This document shows positions 14,632 to 23,637 of a stretch of 36,540 bases of DNA, piece after piece. How positions within the stretch are numbered: the stretch's first letter is position 1; every line of letters starts with the position of its first letter. The notes under the pieces are model-generated. The model was not told where the DNA came from, ran no database searches, and saw nothing but the letters and a program-made list of their open reading frames with translations. This DNA comes from Methylococcaceae bacterium. GTDB taxonomy: Bacteria; Pseudomonadota; Gammaproteobacteria; Methylococcales; Methylomonadaceae. The stretch covers positions 1 to 36,540 of the forward strand of contig JAKIUK010000041.1 of NCBI GenBank assembly GCA_021647585.1, written 5' to 3'. The translations under genes and the position numbers were made by a program.

Positions 14632-17600
14632 CTAAGACTTTACCGTACCCCCCTTCCAGTAAGAATAAACCGCAGGAAAAACCACCAATACGATAAATAA
14701 CGAAGTAGCAATACCTCCGACCATAGGTGCAGCAATACGTTTCATCACATCGGCTCCCGCACCGGTACTCCATAAAATCGGTAATAAGCCAATAAAAGAG
14801 GCCAGACTGGTCATCAGCATGGGGCGGATGCGTTGGCTGGCACCGGTCACAATTGCTTCAAATAGGTCAGCTTGACTGTGCAAACGATGGTCTGTTTTAT
14901 ATTGCTGATAACTTAAATCCAGATAAAGCATCATTAATACCCCCATTTCAGCCGCCAGTCCTGCCAGGGCAATCATGCCCACCCAGACGGCGATACTCAG
15001 ATTGTAATCCAGTGCATATAACAACCACACGGCACCGGTTAGGGAAAATGGAATGGCCAATAGAATAATCAGCGCTTCGCCCATTGATCCATGATTGATT
15101 ACTAACAGGATTAAAATGATCAATAAAGTTAATGGAACCAAAATCATCAGTTTTGATTTTGCGCGTTCAAAGTACTGGAATTGTCCGGCCCATGCTAAAC
15201 GAACCCCTTGGGGTATATTGGTTTTTTCACTGATCACTTGTTTGGCAGCAGCAACATAGTCAACAATGGCCAACTGATTGACATCGACAAAAACAAAAGT
15301 GACTAGCTGTCCATCTTCATTACGTAGCATCGGTGGGCCGGTTTCAAATTTAAGATCAGTCAATTGACTGATGGGAATTTGTGCGCCGTTGGGTGTCGGT
15401 ACGCGGATGCGCTGCAATGCATCCGGGTTATCTCGAAATTCACGGGCATAGCGCAGATTAATGGCATAACGTTCCCGGCCTTCAATGGTTTTGGAAACGG
15501 TTAATCCGCCTACAGCTGTCATTAATACTTCTTCAACATCATCAACTGTCAATCCGTAGCGGGCGATTTTATCCCGATCAATATTAAAATCCAGAAAGTA
15601 GCCACCGGTGAGTCGTTCAGCATAGATACTCCGGGTGTAGGGTTTGGTTCGCTCATCCTGTTGCAACGTGTGCTCTATGCTGATAGCGGTTTTCTCAATG
15701 CTTTCCAGATCATCACCGAAAACTTTGATGCCGAGACTGGAGCGAATCCCGGTCGCCAGCATTTCAGTCCGTGTTTGAATCGGCATCCACCAGATATTAG
15801 GCATGCCGGGATATTGCAGTTGCTCATCCATTTCAGCGATCAGTGTGTCCCAATCCATCCCTTTACGCCATTGATCTTTTGGTTTCAAGGTGATGACTGT
15901 TTCCACCATTGACAAAGGGGCTGGATCAGTCGGACTGGTTGAACGGCCAATTTTACCAAATACCCGCTCGACTTCAGGAAACTGCTTTAATTGTCGATCC
16001 ATGCTTTGCAACACTTTTCCCGCTTCCGTGATGGACATGCCCGGTAAACTGGTGGGCATATACAGAATACTGCCTTCATTCAGCGGTGGCATAAATTCAC
16101 TGCCCAGTTTAAAAAAAATCGGCACGGTTGCCAGTAATGCCAACAGTGTTATAGCAATAACAGCACCGCGCCAGCGCAGGGAAAAACGAACAATCGGTTG
16201 ATATAGTGCAATTAATAAGCGATTTAAACCGCTTTGATTACCCGGTATTTTTCCACGTATCAATAATACAGCCAGTGCGGGTGTTAAAGTAATTGCCAAT
16301 ATAGCCGCAAAACCCATAGAATAGGTTTTGGTATAGGCTAATGGTGAAAATAATCGACCTTCCGTACCTTCCAGTGCAAATACCGGAACAAAGGCCAGAG
16401 TAATGATCAGCAGGGAAAAGAAAATACTGGGCCCGACTTGCTGCATGGCGTTGATAATAATGTCTTTACGATCAGTCTCAGCCGTTTTATCGCCCAATTG
16501 TTTATGAATATTATCAATAATCACGATAGCTGCATCCACCATCGCACCGATTGCTACCGCAATACCGCCCAGTGACATAATATTAGCACTTAGGTGTTGA
16601 GCGGACAGGGGAATAAAAGCCAGCAGAATAGCCACCGGCAAGCTGATGATAACGATCAACGAAGAACAAAAATGCATCAAAAATAGTAAGATCACCGCCG
16701 AGACAATTAGCATTTCCTCAACCAGTGTCAGCTTGAGCGTATCAATTGCTTCATTGATTAAACCGGAGCGGTCGTAAGTCGTGATAATCTCTACGCCATC
16801 TGGCAGGCTACTTTTAATTTCATTGAGCCGTTGTTTAACGCGATTGATCACCTCTAGCGCATCTTCACCATAACGCATAATAACAATGCCGCCCACAGTT
16901 TCACCTTCGCCATCCAGTTCTGCCAGACCTCTGCGCATGGCGGGCCCCAGACTGACTTTGGCAATATCACGCACTGTCACTGGAACGCCAGTTTTACCCG
17001 CAGATAATGCAATGCGCTCAATATCATGCACTGATTTAATATAGCCCCGACCTCGGATAAACTGTTCATGCCCGGCAATTTCCAAAACACGGCCGCCAAC
17101 ATCGTTGTTGGAACGTCGAATCGCACGGGCGACCTGGTTCAGCGTTAAGCCATAGCTTGCCAGTTTATTGGGATCAATAGTGACCTGATACTCTTTTTCA
17201 AAACCGCCAATGGCTGCAACTTCCGCCACGCCTGCAACTGATTCCAGCCAATAGCGTAGCTTATAATCTTGTAGACTACGTAGGTCTGCAAGATTCTGTT
17301 TGCCAGATTTATCGACCAAGGCGTATTCAAACACCCAGCCAACACCGGTGGCATCTGGTCCTAAAGTGGGTTGAACACCCTCGGGCAAATCAGATGTGGC
17401 GGTGTTGAGATATTCCATGACCCGGGATCTGGCCCAGTAAATATCGGTATCGTCGTTAAAAATCACATAAACAAAACTCAAGCCCATAAAGCTTTGCCCG
17501 CGCACAAACTTAACATTGGGTGCGGAAAGTAATGCGATGGTCAGTGGGTAAGTGATTTGGTCTTCAACCAAATCAGGGCTGCGCCCCGGCCATTCGGTAT

Positions 17601-17778
17601 AAATAATAACCTGTACATCGGATAAATCGGGAATGGCGTCCAGTGGAGTATTCACTAATGAACGATAGCCCCATAAGGCACAAAGCATAACAATGATAAC
17701 GGTCAGCACGGCATGTCTAGCACAGTATCCGATGACTGATGCAATGGCTCCGGTTGTGGTTTTTGATTGATTTACCAT
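14632..17778 (-). CDS. cusA: CusA-type heavy-metal RND efflux transporter
   Basis: Inner-membrane proton-driven pump of the HME-RND family, 1048 residues (CusA has 1047). It has the usual layout: TM1 near 22-40, a large periplasmic loop, a TM bundle at about 350-520, a second periplasmic loop and a final TM bundle. The proton-relay segment VAIGAMVDAAIVIIDNIHK (408-426) contains the conserved Asp415. The TRTEMLATGIRSSLGIKVFG region carries the methionine of the metal-relay area, whereas other positions that are Met in E. coli CusA appear as IARYGLTVDD and TPNGAQ here (from memory). Copper or silver is therefore likely but not certain. The start overlaps the end of cusB by 7 bases, so translation is coupled. 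Confidence 0.93.
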   Translation of the reverse strand: MVNQSKTTTGAIASVIGYCARHAVLTVIIVMLCALWGYRSLVNTPLDAIPDLSDVQVIIYTEWPGRSPDLVEDQITYPLTIALLSAPNVKFVRGQSFMGLSFVYVIFNDDTDIYWARSRVMEYLNTATSDLPEGVQPTLGPDATGVGWVFEYALVDKSGKQNLADLRSLQDYKLRYWLESVAGVAEVAAIGGFEKEYQVTIDPNKLASYGLTLNQVARAIRRSNNDVGGRVLEIAGHEQFIRGRGYIKSVHDIERIALSAGKTGVPVTVRDIAKVSLGPAMRRGLAELDGEGETVGGIVIMRYGEDALEVINRVKQRLNEIKSSLPDGVEIITTYDRSGLINEAIDTLKLTLVEEMLIVSAVILLFLMHFCSSLIVIISLPVAILLAFIPLSAQHLSANIMSLGGIAVAIGAMVDAAIVIIDNIHKQLGDKTAETDRKDIIINAMQQVGPSIFFSLLIITLAFVPVFALEGTEGRLFSPLAYTKTYSMGFAAILAITLTPALAVLLIRGKIPGNQSGLNRLLIALYQPIVRFSLRWRGAVIAITLLALLATVPIFFKLGSEFMPPLNEGSILYMPTSLPGMSITEAGKVLQSMDRQLKQFPEVERVFGKIGRSTSPTDPAPLSMVETVITLKPKDQWRKGMDWDTLIAEMDEQLQYPGMPNIWWMPIQTRTEMLATGIRSSLGIKVFGDDLESIEKTAISIEHTLQQDERTKPYTRSIYAERLTGGYFLDFNIDRDKIARYGLTVDDVEEVLMTAVGGLTVSKTIEGRERYAINLRYAREFRDNPDALQRIRVPTPNGAQIPISQLTDLKFETGPPMLRNEDGQLVTFVFVDVNQLAIVDYVAAAKQVISEKTNIPQGVRLAWAGQFQYFERAKSKLMILVPLTLLIILILLVINHGSMGEALIILLAIPFSLTGAVWLLYALDYNLSIAVWVGMIALAGLAAEMGVLMMLYLDLSYQQYKTDHRLHSQADLFEAIVTGASQRIRPMLMTSLASFIGLLPILWSTGAGADVMKRIAAPMVGGIATSLFIVLVVFPAVYSYWKGGTVKS

Positions 17779-19253
17779 TGTGCCAACCCCGTTTTCAGTT
17801 TGCTTTCCGCAGCAATCAGGAAGTTTCCGGAGGTAACAATCCTGTCGCCTAATGCCAATCCTTCTATTACCTCAATCATGTCTTTATTCCGTAGTCCTGT
17901 TTTAATTTTTTTAGGCAATAAACGGCCATTGCCCTGGTCGATAAAAACAATCCGTTGATCACCTGAATAAATAACCGCTTGTTCAGGAACGACTCGTCGT
18001 TCTCCCAGATCGACCTGTAACTGCATCGTAGCAAACATATCCGGTCGTAAAGTGCCGTCACTATTATCCAATTGTGCGCGAATCACGGCGCTACGAGATT
18101 GTGGATTCAACACGGCATCAATAAATGTCACTGTGGCTGTGTATGACGGTTCAGGTTGTTCTGGCAGGACGATCCGCGCTTGCATACCGATGTTAACCCA
18201 GGGCAAATCAGACGCATATACCTCGCCTTCAACCCAGACAGTGGATAAATCAACCAGACGTAATAATCTTGTCCCTGCTTTGACAGCAGACCCAGTCACT
18301 ATGTTTTTTTCAATAATAGTGCCAGTAACAGGTGAAGTGATGGGTAAATATTCGATGGCTCTACCGCGTTTCTCTAATGCTTTTATTTGGGCGGTGTTAA
18401 TATCCCAAAGTGCTAAACGTCGCCGTGTGGCTTTGCGCAAACCAAAGGAATGGCGCTGTTTTAAGCTGTCCAGATATTCATCTTGTGCTGAGACTAATTC
18501 TGGGCTGTAGACAGTGAATAAGGTTTTCCCTTGTTGCATTTTTTTACCCAGATAATCAGCGTGCAGTTGACCGATCCAGGCATCGTATTTCAGAGTAATA
18601 TCGGTGAGCCGGGATTGGTCATAGTTGACCCTGGCATCAACAGCAATGATTTTGATCATGTTTTGACAAACAACTTCAGCTGTTGTAACACCTATTAATT
18701 GCCGCCGGTAGCTATCTACATTAAATTCCTTCAGTTGCTGTTTAGGCGTTTCTGCCGGGTCATGTGGTGGCGACAGATCACTCGGTGTTGCCTGTGTTAG
18801 TTTCACGCCGCTACGACTGGTATTCATATCAAACACCAGCTTGGCTTTACCCAGGCTTTTCGATGATATGTTAATGGTTATGGGCCAACTGCCATTCATG
18901 GGTAATGAATAGTGTCCCTGATAAAGACCCGCGCCACTGTTGTCAATACTGATGGGTTCACGCATGGCTTGCATGGAGCCCATCGCCGGCATTTCGGCAT
19001 AAGTCTGAATGTCTGCATCCGTTACTGGTTGATCTTTCGAGTCACGAATTATCAGTGTCAGTTGGTTATTGCCGATTTTGGGTTTTTCAGGGTCGAGTTT
19101 TATCTGAATTTTAAAATTCCCTGCCAAATGAGTCACCCCCATATCTTGGGGCTTGACCGCTGTTTCGGTTGCTTGAAAAAGATAAAAAATACTGATGCTC
19201 AATAGCAGTAATAGAACTATAATGCCTGCGCTGATTTTAATGATGGGTTTCAT
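17772..19253 (-). CDS. cusB: CusB-type periplasmic adaptor with N-terminal YtkA-like domain
   Basis: Membrane-fusion protein that links CusA to CusC in the periplasm; 493 residues against about 407 in E. coli CusB. Residues 5-27 form an N-terminal membrane anchor. Residues about 40-150 look like a YtkA/FixH-type beta domain, and include EMPAMGSMQAM with methionines at 88, 91, 94 and 97, a likely Cu(I)/Ag(I) site. The rest is the lipoyl/hairpin/beta-barrel adaptor (DEYLDSLKQRHSFG hairpin, YLPITSPVTGTIIEKNIVTG lipoyl, then VVPEQAVIYSGDQRIVFI). The extra domain explains the greater length. It starts within the end of cusC (4-base overlap). Confidence 0.92.
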   Translation of the reverse strand: MKPIIKISAGIIVLLLLLSISIFYLFQATETAVKPQDMGVTHLAGNFKIQIKLDPEKPKIGNNQLTLIIRDSKDQPVTDADIQTYAEMPAMGSMQAMREPISIDNSGAGLYQGHYSLPMNGSWPITINISSKSLGKAKLVFDMNTSRSGVKLTQATPSDLSPPHDPAETPKQQLKEFNVDSYRRQLIGVTTAEVVCQNMIKIIAVDARVNYDQSRLTDITLKYDAWIGQLHADYLGKKMQQGKTLFTVYSPELVSAQDEYLDSLKQRHSFGLRKATRRRLALWDINTAQIKALEKRGRAIEYLPITSPVTGTIIEKNIVTGSAVKAGTRLLRLVDLSTVWVEGEVYASDLPWVNIGMQARIVLPEQPEPSYTATVTFIDAVLNPQSRSAVIRAQLDNSDGTLRPDMFATMQLQVDLGERRVVPEQAVIYSGDQRIVFIDQGNGRLLPKKIKTGLRNKDMIEVIEGLALGDRIVTSGNFLIAAESKLKTGLAQW

Positions 19254-20563
19254 GGTGCTTGACTCCCAGTTTTCTCAGTTAAAAAAGGTTGCAAGCTACC
19301 TACCGTCTGTTCAAGTTTTGCCAATCGGTGATGTAAATCAGTCAGAGCCTGTTCTGCTTGTAGTTGCGTTTGCAAGCGATTTTTTTCACTGCTGATCAGG
19401 GTTAGAAAATCACCTTTTCCAGCCTGGTAATCGGCTTTTGCAGCGGCCATATTGTCATCGGCGAGTGGTGATAGCTGTTGACGATACAATTGCAGGACAT
19501 GTAGGCTTTCTTCAACCTGGGCATAAGCGATTGACAACTCTTCACTGATCTTGGCTTCAAGATCAATTTTTTGCCAATGAGCTTGTTGACTATTGGCCTT
19601 GGCCTCTTGCTCGGCTGCCTGCCGTTTGCTTTGGTCCAATGGTATATTGATGCTTACACCCAGGTTAAATCGTTTGTCCTCATTGTCCCAAAGGCTGTTA
19701 TAGCCCGCTGAGAGTTTAAGGTCAGGATAATAATTTAACGCGGCCAGATCAGTCCGGATTTTATGAGCATTGATATTAGCCATACTCGCCTTGAGTTCCG
19801 GACGGGATTGCAACGCTTTAACTTGCAGTTGTTCGAAACCAGGCAGTTCGCTGATTTCAGTCAGTTGCTGTGGCAACGGCAAGGCCGTTTCTACTGGGCG
19901 ATTCAGCAAGGTATTCAGTTGCGCAAGGATGATTTTCCGTTCGCGTTGCAGTACGATGGCTTGATGCTTGAGTAAAGCCTGTTCCACCTCGGCACGTAAA
20001 ATATCCTGTTTGCTGGCTCGGCCTGTGCTATATCGAGTGACGGCAATATCCCGAAATTCTGCCAACAAGGTTTGATTGGTTTTATTGATAGCGATGGCTT
20101 GATGAATAAAGTACCAATCGGCAAATAAAAATTTTGTTTGAGTCGCTAACAGTAATTGTAAGGCTATAATGCTTTGCCATTGGGTTTCAGCCTGGTACTC
20201 AGCGACTTTACCGTGCAAATGCAATTTACCGGGAAAAGGAATGTTCTGCGATATTTCAAAACGCTGACCGAAATCTAATGTCTGACCATCCATTTTCTGA
20301 CTGTTCACTGTTAAAGGGGCGAAGCTATATTGAAATTGTGGATCGTCTAATGCAGATTGTTGTGCAATTTTTGCGACTGACGCTTGCCAGGTTGCTTGAG
20401 CAACTTCTAATTTTGGATTGGCGTGCAATACGGCTGCAACCAGTTGAGGAGAGGATAGAGCTTCAACTGAATCGATAGCTCTGATTTCATTTGCAGATAA
20501 GTAGACTGGCTGAATCATCGTCAGCAGCAGTAACAATTTTTTCAGATAATAATGGGGTTTCAT
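19250..20563 (-). CDS. cusC: CusC/TolC-type outer-membrane efflux protein
   Basis: Outer-membrane channel of the metal efflux system, 437 residues. A signal peptide is visible (residues 1-25, KKLLLLLTMIQPVYLSANE). Two repeated long-helix units follow, with LVAAVLHANPKLEVAQATW near the start of the first and SRPELKASMANINAHKI beginning the second; this is the OEP duplication. There is no lipobox cysteine, so unlike E. coli CusC it is not lipidated at the N-terminus. It is the second gene of the operon, 167 bases after the Cys-rich leader gene. Confidence 0.9.
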   Translation of the reverse strand: MKPHYYLKKLLLLLTMIQPVYLSANEIRAIDSVEALSSPQLVAAVLHANPKLEVAQATWQASVAKIAQQSALDDPQFQYSFAPLTVNSQKMDGQTLDFGQRFEISQNIPFPGKLHLHGKVAEYQAETQWQSIIALQLLLATQTKFLFADWYFIHQAIAINKTNQTLLAEFRDIAVTRYSTGRASKQDILRAEVEQALLKHQAIVLQRERKIILAQLNTLLNRPVETALPLPQQLTEISELPGFEQLQVKALQSRPELKASMANINAHKIRTDLAALNYYPDLKLSAGYNSLWDNEDKRFNLGVSINIPLDQSKRQAAEQEAKANSQQAHWQKIDLEAKISEELSIAYAQVEESLHVLQLYRQQLSPLADDNMAAAKADYQAGKGDFLTLISSEKNRLQTQLQAEQALTDLHHRLAKLEQTVGSLQPFLTEKTGSQAP

Positions 20564-20591
20564 GAGAACCTCTCTTAGGTTTCAACACAAA

Positions 20592-20675
20592 GGTAACGCC
20601 ACATATTAAATATCTGGTTTATTCCCAGAAAATACAGCTTACTGGTAAAAAGCAGGCTATGGGACAGGCGTTACC
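20592..20675. repeat. 9-bp inverted repeat between leader gene and cusC
   Basis: GGTAACGCC (20592-20600) and GGCGTTACC (20667-20675) are perfect inverse complements separated by 66 bases. They lie in the gap between the Cys-rich gene and cusC. They could be an attenuator stem or ends of a small insertion. Confidence 0.35.
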
Positions 20676-20730
20676 TCAAACGACTCCAGTCTATAACTGA
20701 AGTATGGAAGGTGTTAACGAGAGATTCGGC

Positions 20731-21174
20731 CTAAAGACGTAGACGATGGGTGAGTAAATAGGTGGGTTTGCCACGATTTGATATCGGTGGCTCAGCTTTC
20801 GCCAGGAGCAGGCGTGATAGTACCGGTAAAGGTGTGGGTGAAAATTGCTGGAACTCAATAACGGGAGGTGGTTGTGGGCCGTCTAGCAATAATGTCAGTG
20901 TATCCACTGGTGAGCTGCTGTTCATCATTGCAGCATCAATTAAAATATCATAACTAAGCTCACAACAGGAAGTTTCCGCCGTTTGTTTATGCATACCACA
21001 GCTATCGGCCATTGGACAAATAGCCGAATCATGTCCACCACAGCAACAAACGTGCTTAGGCTTACCTTCCATTGAATCACAGGCATACAAAGTTTGTATT
21101 TGTGAAAACAATGCAACAAACAAGATAAACAGACTCAGCGTGCGTTGTAAATTTAGATTGCGGAAAATAACCAT
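20731..21174 (-). CDS. Exported Cys/Met/His-rich protein heading the Cus operon
   Basis: A 147-residue protein with a signal peptide (about 1-31, ending LYA) and a mature N-terminus loaded with metal ligands. Cysteines are at 32, 43, 44, 45, 53, 59, 70 and 71, and His/Met residues between them, in CDSMEGKPKHVCCCGGHDS and CPMADSCGMHKQT. A proline-rich segment and a basic C-terminus follow. I do not recognise a named family. Its position at the head of cusCBA suggests a periplasmic copper/silver binder or sensor, or disulfide-stabilised protein. An 8-bp palindrome covers its ribosome site. Confidence 0.75.
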   Translation of the reverse strand: MVIFRNLNLQRTLSLFILFVALFSQIQTLYACDSMEGKPKHVCCCGGHDSAICPMADSCGMHKQTAETSCCELSYDILIDAAMMNSSSPVDTLTLLLDGPQPPPVIEFQQFSPTPLPVLSRLLLAKAEPPISNRGKPTYLLTHRLRL

Positions 21175-21178
21175 AGCA

Positions 21179-21200
21179 TTATCCTAGTTGATTAGGATAA
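21179..21200 (-). promoter_or_regulatory. Palindrome overlapping the ribosome site of the Cus operon leader gene
   Basis: TTATCCTA (21179-21186) and TAGGATAA (21193-21200) are perfect inverse complements around a 6-nt loop. On the minus strand the AGGA ribosome site of the gene starting at 21174 lies in one arm, 7 bases before the ATG. It could be an operator or an mRNA hairpin that hides the ribosome site. Confidence 0.45.
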
Positions 21201-21252
21201 AGCATGCAAGACTGAATGATTATAAAGAACAAAGCTGTTGTTTCCACCTCCC

Positions 21253-21377
21253 TTAGGAACGTGCACAGAATAAGTTGGGTAATTGGCACATAGCAAGCTA
21301 CACAACTCTTTCTACAACGAAGAAGACGGACAAAATACAAAGCTAATTGTTCAAGTTATTCTGTGCACGTTCCTTAG
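21253..21377. mobile_element. MITE-like element, 125 bp
   Basis: AGGAACGTGCACAGAATAA is present at the left end and exactly inverted at the right end (TTATTCTGTGCACGTTCCT), leaving about 80 bp of internal sequence with no open frame. This is the structure of a non-autonomous miniature transposon. It lies between the Cus operon leader and the desaturase gene. Confidence 0.8.
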
Positions 21378-21397
21378 TATTGAGATTCAAAGTAAAT

Positions 21398-22381
21398 CTA
21401 ATGTGCAAAACAATTAAATGCTTTGATTTGTTGTTCTGCTTGCAGCCAGTCCATTGATTCATATCCTGAAACAAAGCCACGCTTTTCTGCGATATAATAA
21501 GCGGCTTCTGCAATCATTGCGTTACTGTTTTCGGGGTTTAATATGTTGTCAGAGATTGGTGCCTGGGGAGATACATCTGTTAACAAACCAAATTTTAATA
21601 ACTCATAAAAGTTTAAAGTTTCTACCTTAGTTAATCCAATTTTAGCTGGCTTTGATTCAGTTAATGTTTGAAACAATCGGTCCCACAGTGAAAAAACAGC
21701 GCCATAGTTACTATCGTGTTCAATGCGTAGAGAAGAGTGATGCACTCTATGCAGCGAGGGTACTATAAATATCCACTTGAGCCATTTTTCCCCTTTTACC
21801 GAAGTATTAAAGTGATGGAATAGAATAAATACTGTAGACACTGCTTCGCATAAGGCAATAATTGAAACTTCTACTCCTGACACGACTATAAATAAAGCTT
21901 TAACCAAAGTGCCAAGTATTATTTCTATAAAATGTACTCGAAAAGCGGTAGATACATTCATTGATTTGTCACTGTGATGGACTTTATGAAACATCCATAA
22001 ACAGTCAAAGTCATGGTTAGCCTTGTGCCACAAATAAAGAGTTAGATCAAATAATACAAAGGAGAACAAAATTTGAACCATTTGATTATAATCATTCAAT
22101 AATCCGATAGGCCGATATTTTTCAGTGAATAACAACAATGAAGAAATAGACAGTATGGATAATATGGAATTATTGAAAACAAAAGTAGCTAGGTTTGTTA
22201 AATAGGACTGAATGAGTATTATTCTGGATTGATTGCATTTTGCCAAAGTTATTTCTATTGCCATCAAAGTAACAAGAGATAGAATAATAACTGTTGTAAT
22301 TAAATTTCCCTCAACAAACTTTAACCATTGCTGATGCAGCATCAGCACTGATGTAATCTGAGACATTAAGTTATTTAGCAT
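21398..22381 (-). CDS. Sterol desaturase / fatty acid hydroxylase family membrane protein
   Basis: A 327-residue integral-membrane di-iron oxygenase. It has four to five hydrophobic segments (about 28-48, 65-87, 100-118, 155-190) and the complete histidine set: HKANH (119-123), HKVHH (132-136), HH at 189-190, and HRVHH (211-215). Family members hydroxylate or desaturate sterols, fatty acids or carotenoids using O2. The substrate cannot be told from sequence; methanotrophs make sterols and hopanoids, but no neighbour is a lipid gene. It is a single-gene unit and ends 21 bases from the MITE at 21253-21377, which may serve as its terminator. Confidence 0.9.
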   Translation of the reverse strand: MLNNLMSQITSVLMLHQQWLKFVEGNLITTVIILSLVTLMAIEITLAKCNQSRIILIQSYLTNLATFVFNNSILSILSISSLLLFTEKYRPIGLLNDYNQMVQILFSFVLFDLTLYLWHKANHDFDCLWMFHKVHHSDKSMNVSTAFRVHFIEIILGTLVKALFIVVSGVEVSIIALCEAVSTVFILFHHFNTSVKGEKWLKWIFIVPSLHRVHHSSLRIEHDSNYGAVFSLWDRLFQTLTESKPAKIGLTKVETLNFYELLKFGLLTDVSPQAPISDNILNPENSNAMIAEAAYYIAEKRGFVSGYESMDWLQAEQQIKAFNCFAH

Positions 22382-22466
22382 ATTGATCTCCTTGCTTGTA
22401 AGTGGGTAATATTTGTTGGAACAGTAAAATGTTAATTAAGTAAACATATTTCATAGAGGAGATTAT

Positions 22467-22607
22467 TTCTACTTTGTCAGATTGTAAATGTAGGGTGCGT
22501 TGCACGCACCAAAAAATTATTTTTCATTCTTCCATTGCCGAAAGGGTGCGTACAACGCACCCGAAGATACTTTTGTATAGTATCGATTCAAAGGTGACAA
22601 AGTAGAA
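22467..22607. mobile_element. MITE-like element, 141 bp
   Basis: TTCTACTTTGTCA at 22467-22479 is exactly inverted at 22595-22607. Inside, GGGTGCGTT-GCACGCACC and GGGTGCGTACAACGCACCC form strong hairpins around an AT-rich centre. There is no open frame. It lies between the divergent desaturase and methyltransferase genes, so it sits in or near both promoters. Confidence 0.8.
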
Positions 22608-22727
22608 TTATGGGTTATTCCTTATTAAACTAGAATTGATTATGTTCAGATAAGACTACTTTTTTATGAAATATTACAGCCTCTTTATGGATGCACTATT
22701 TCATGATAAGAAACAATTGATTGAGTT

Positions 22728-23351
22728 ATGAGTCAAAATAATAAAGAGTTGAATGAAATTGAAAACGTCACCCTAAGTCATTACGACAGAAATGCAGTTT
22801 CGTTTTGGGAAGGAACCCGGGACCATGATGTTAGTCAAAACTATGAAGCATTTCTAACGCCATTTTCTGAGTGTAAGGCTTTGGATATTTTAGACTTTGG
22901 CTGCGGACCGGGTCGAGATATCAAATATTTTCAATCAATAGGGCATAGACCAGTGGGTTTGGATGGAAGCATTGAATTCTGTATTCAGGCGCGTCAATAT
23001 ACTCATTGTAAGGTGTTACATCAAAAATTCCTTAGTTTGTCTTTGCCCCAGCGGGCTTTTGATGGCGTTTTTGCAAATGCAGCTCTGTTTCATATTCCCA
23101 GTCAGGAATTACCACGAGTGCTGAGAGAGTTACATGCGGCATTAAGGACAGGCGGTATCTTGTTTATATCCAACCCCAGAGGAAATCAAGAAGGCTGGAA
23201 TGGACAAAGATATGGTCATTTCATGCAATTGCAGGACAGTCAGGCCTATTTGGAACAGGCTGGGTTTGAACTGATCAATCATTATTATCGCCCTAAAGGT
23301 ATCCCCTTTGATCAACAACCTTGGCTAGCAACAGTTAGTCGTAGTATTTAG
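22728..23351 (+). CDS. Class I SAM-dependent methyltransferase
   Basis: A 207-residue Rossmann-fold methyltransferase. Motif I is ILDFGCGPGRDIKYF (54-68), motif II ends PVGLDGS, and motif IV/post-motif residues are VFANAALFHIPSQEL. The length matches stand-alone small-molecule methyltransferases. The acceptor is unknown. The ATG has no strong ribosome site. It is a single gene between the MITE and the DUF4331 operon. Confidence 0.9.
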   Translation: MSQNNKELNEIENVTLSHYDRNAVSFWEGTRDHDVSQNYEAFLTPFSECKALDILDFGCGPGRDIKYFQSIGHRPVGLDGSIEFCIQARQYTHCKVLHQKFLSLSLPQRAFDGVFANAALFHIPSQELPRVLRELHAALRTGGILFISNPRGNQEGWNGQRYGHFMQLQDSQAYLEQAGFELINHYYRPKGIPFDQQPWLATVSRSI

Positions 23352-23557
23352 AGAAATAGGTATTTTGCTGTAATATCCAAAAAATTTCGATGATCAGTGT
23401 TCTTTTCATCCAATTGAATATGCACAAGCAACTGAATTAAATGGTAATTAAAATCATATAACCAGAAAAATATTTTTTTGAAATTAGTAAAACTTACTTG
23501 TTGATTAACAGGCAAAGTAAAGTTTTTGAGAGTTCAAAATCCATATAATCATTTTTT

Positions 23558-23584
23558 TGCATCTTTTTTTCATTATTGCTCGTA
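23558..23584 (+). promoter_or_regulatory. Candidate ECF-type promoter for the DUF4331 operon
   Basis: TGCATC (23558-23563), 17 bases and CGTA (23581-23584) resemble the TGATCC/CGTA pattern known for RpoE-ChrR-type sigma factors. It is followed by a 5-bp hairpin (GTGAG/CTCAC, 23596-23613) and the start codon at 23638. The -35 matches only partly, so this is weak. Confidence 0.25.
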
Positions 23585-23637
23585 ATTGAATATGAGTGAG
23601 ACAAAAAACTCACGATTTATTATACGAGGAGAGAACA

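Noticed and set aside
23596..23637. GTG start 14 codons upstream for the DUF4331 protein
   Set aside because: It would put a polar stretch before the signal peptide, and GAGGAGAG directly precedes ATG 23638.
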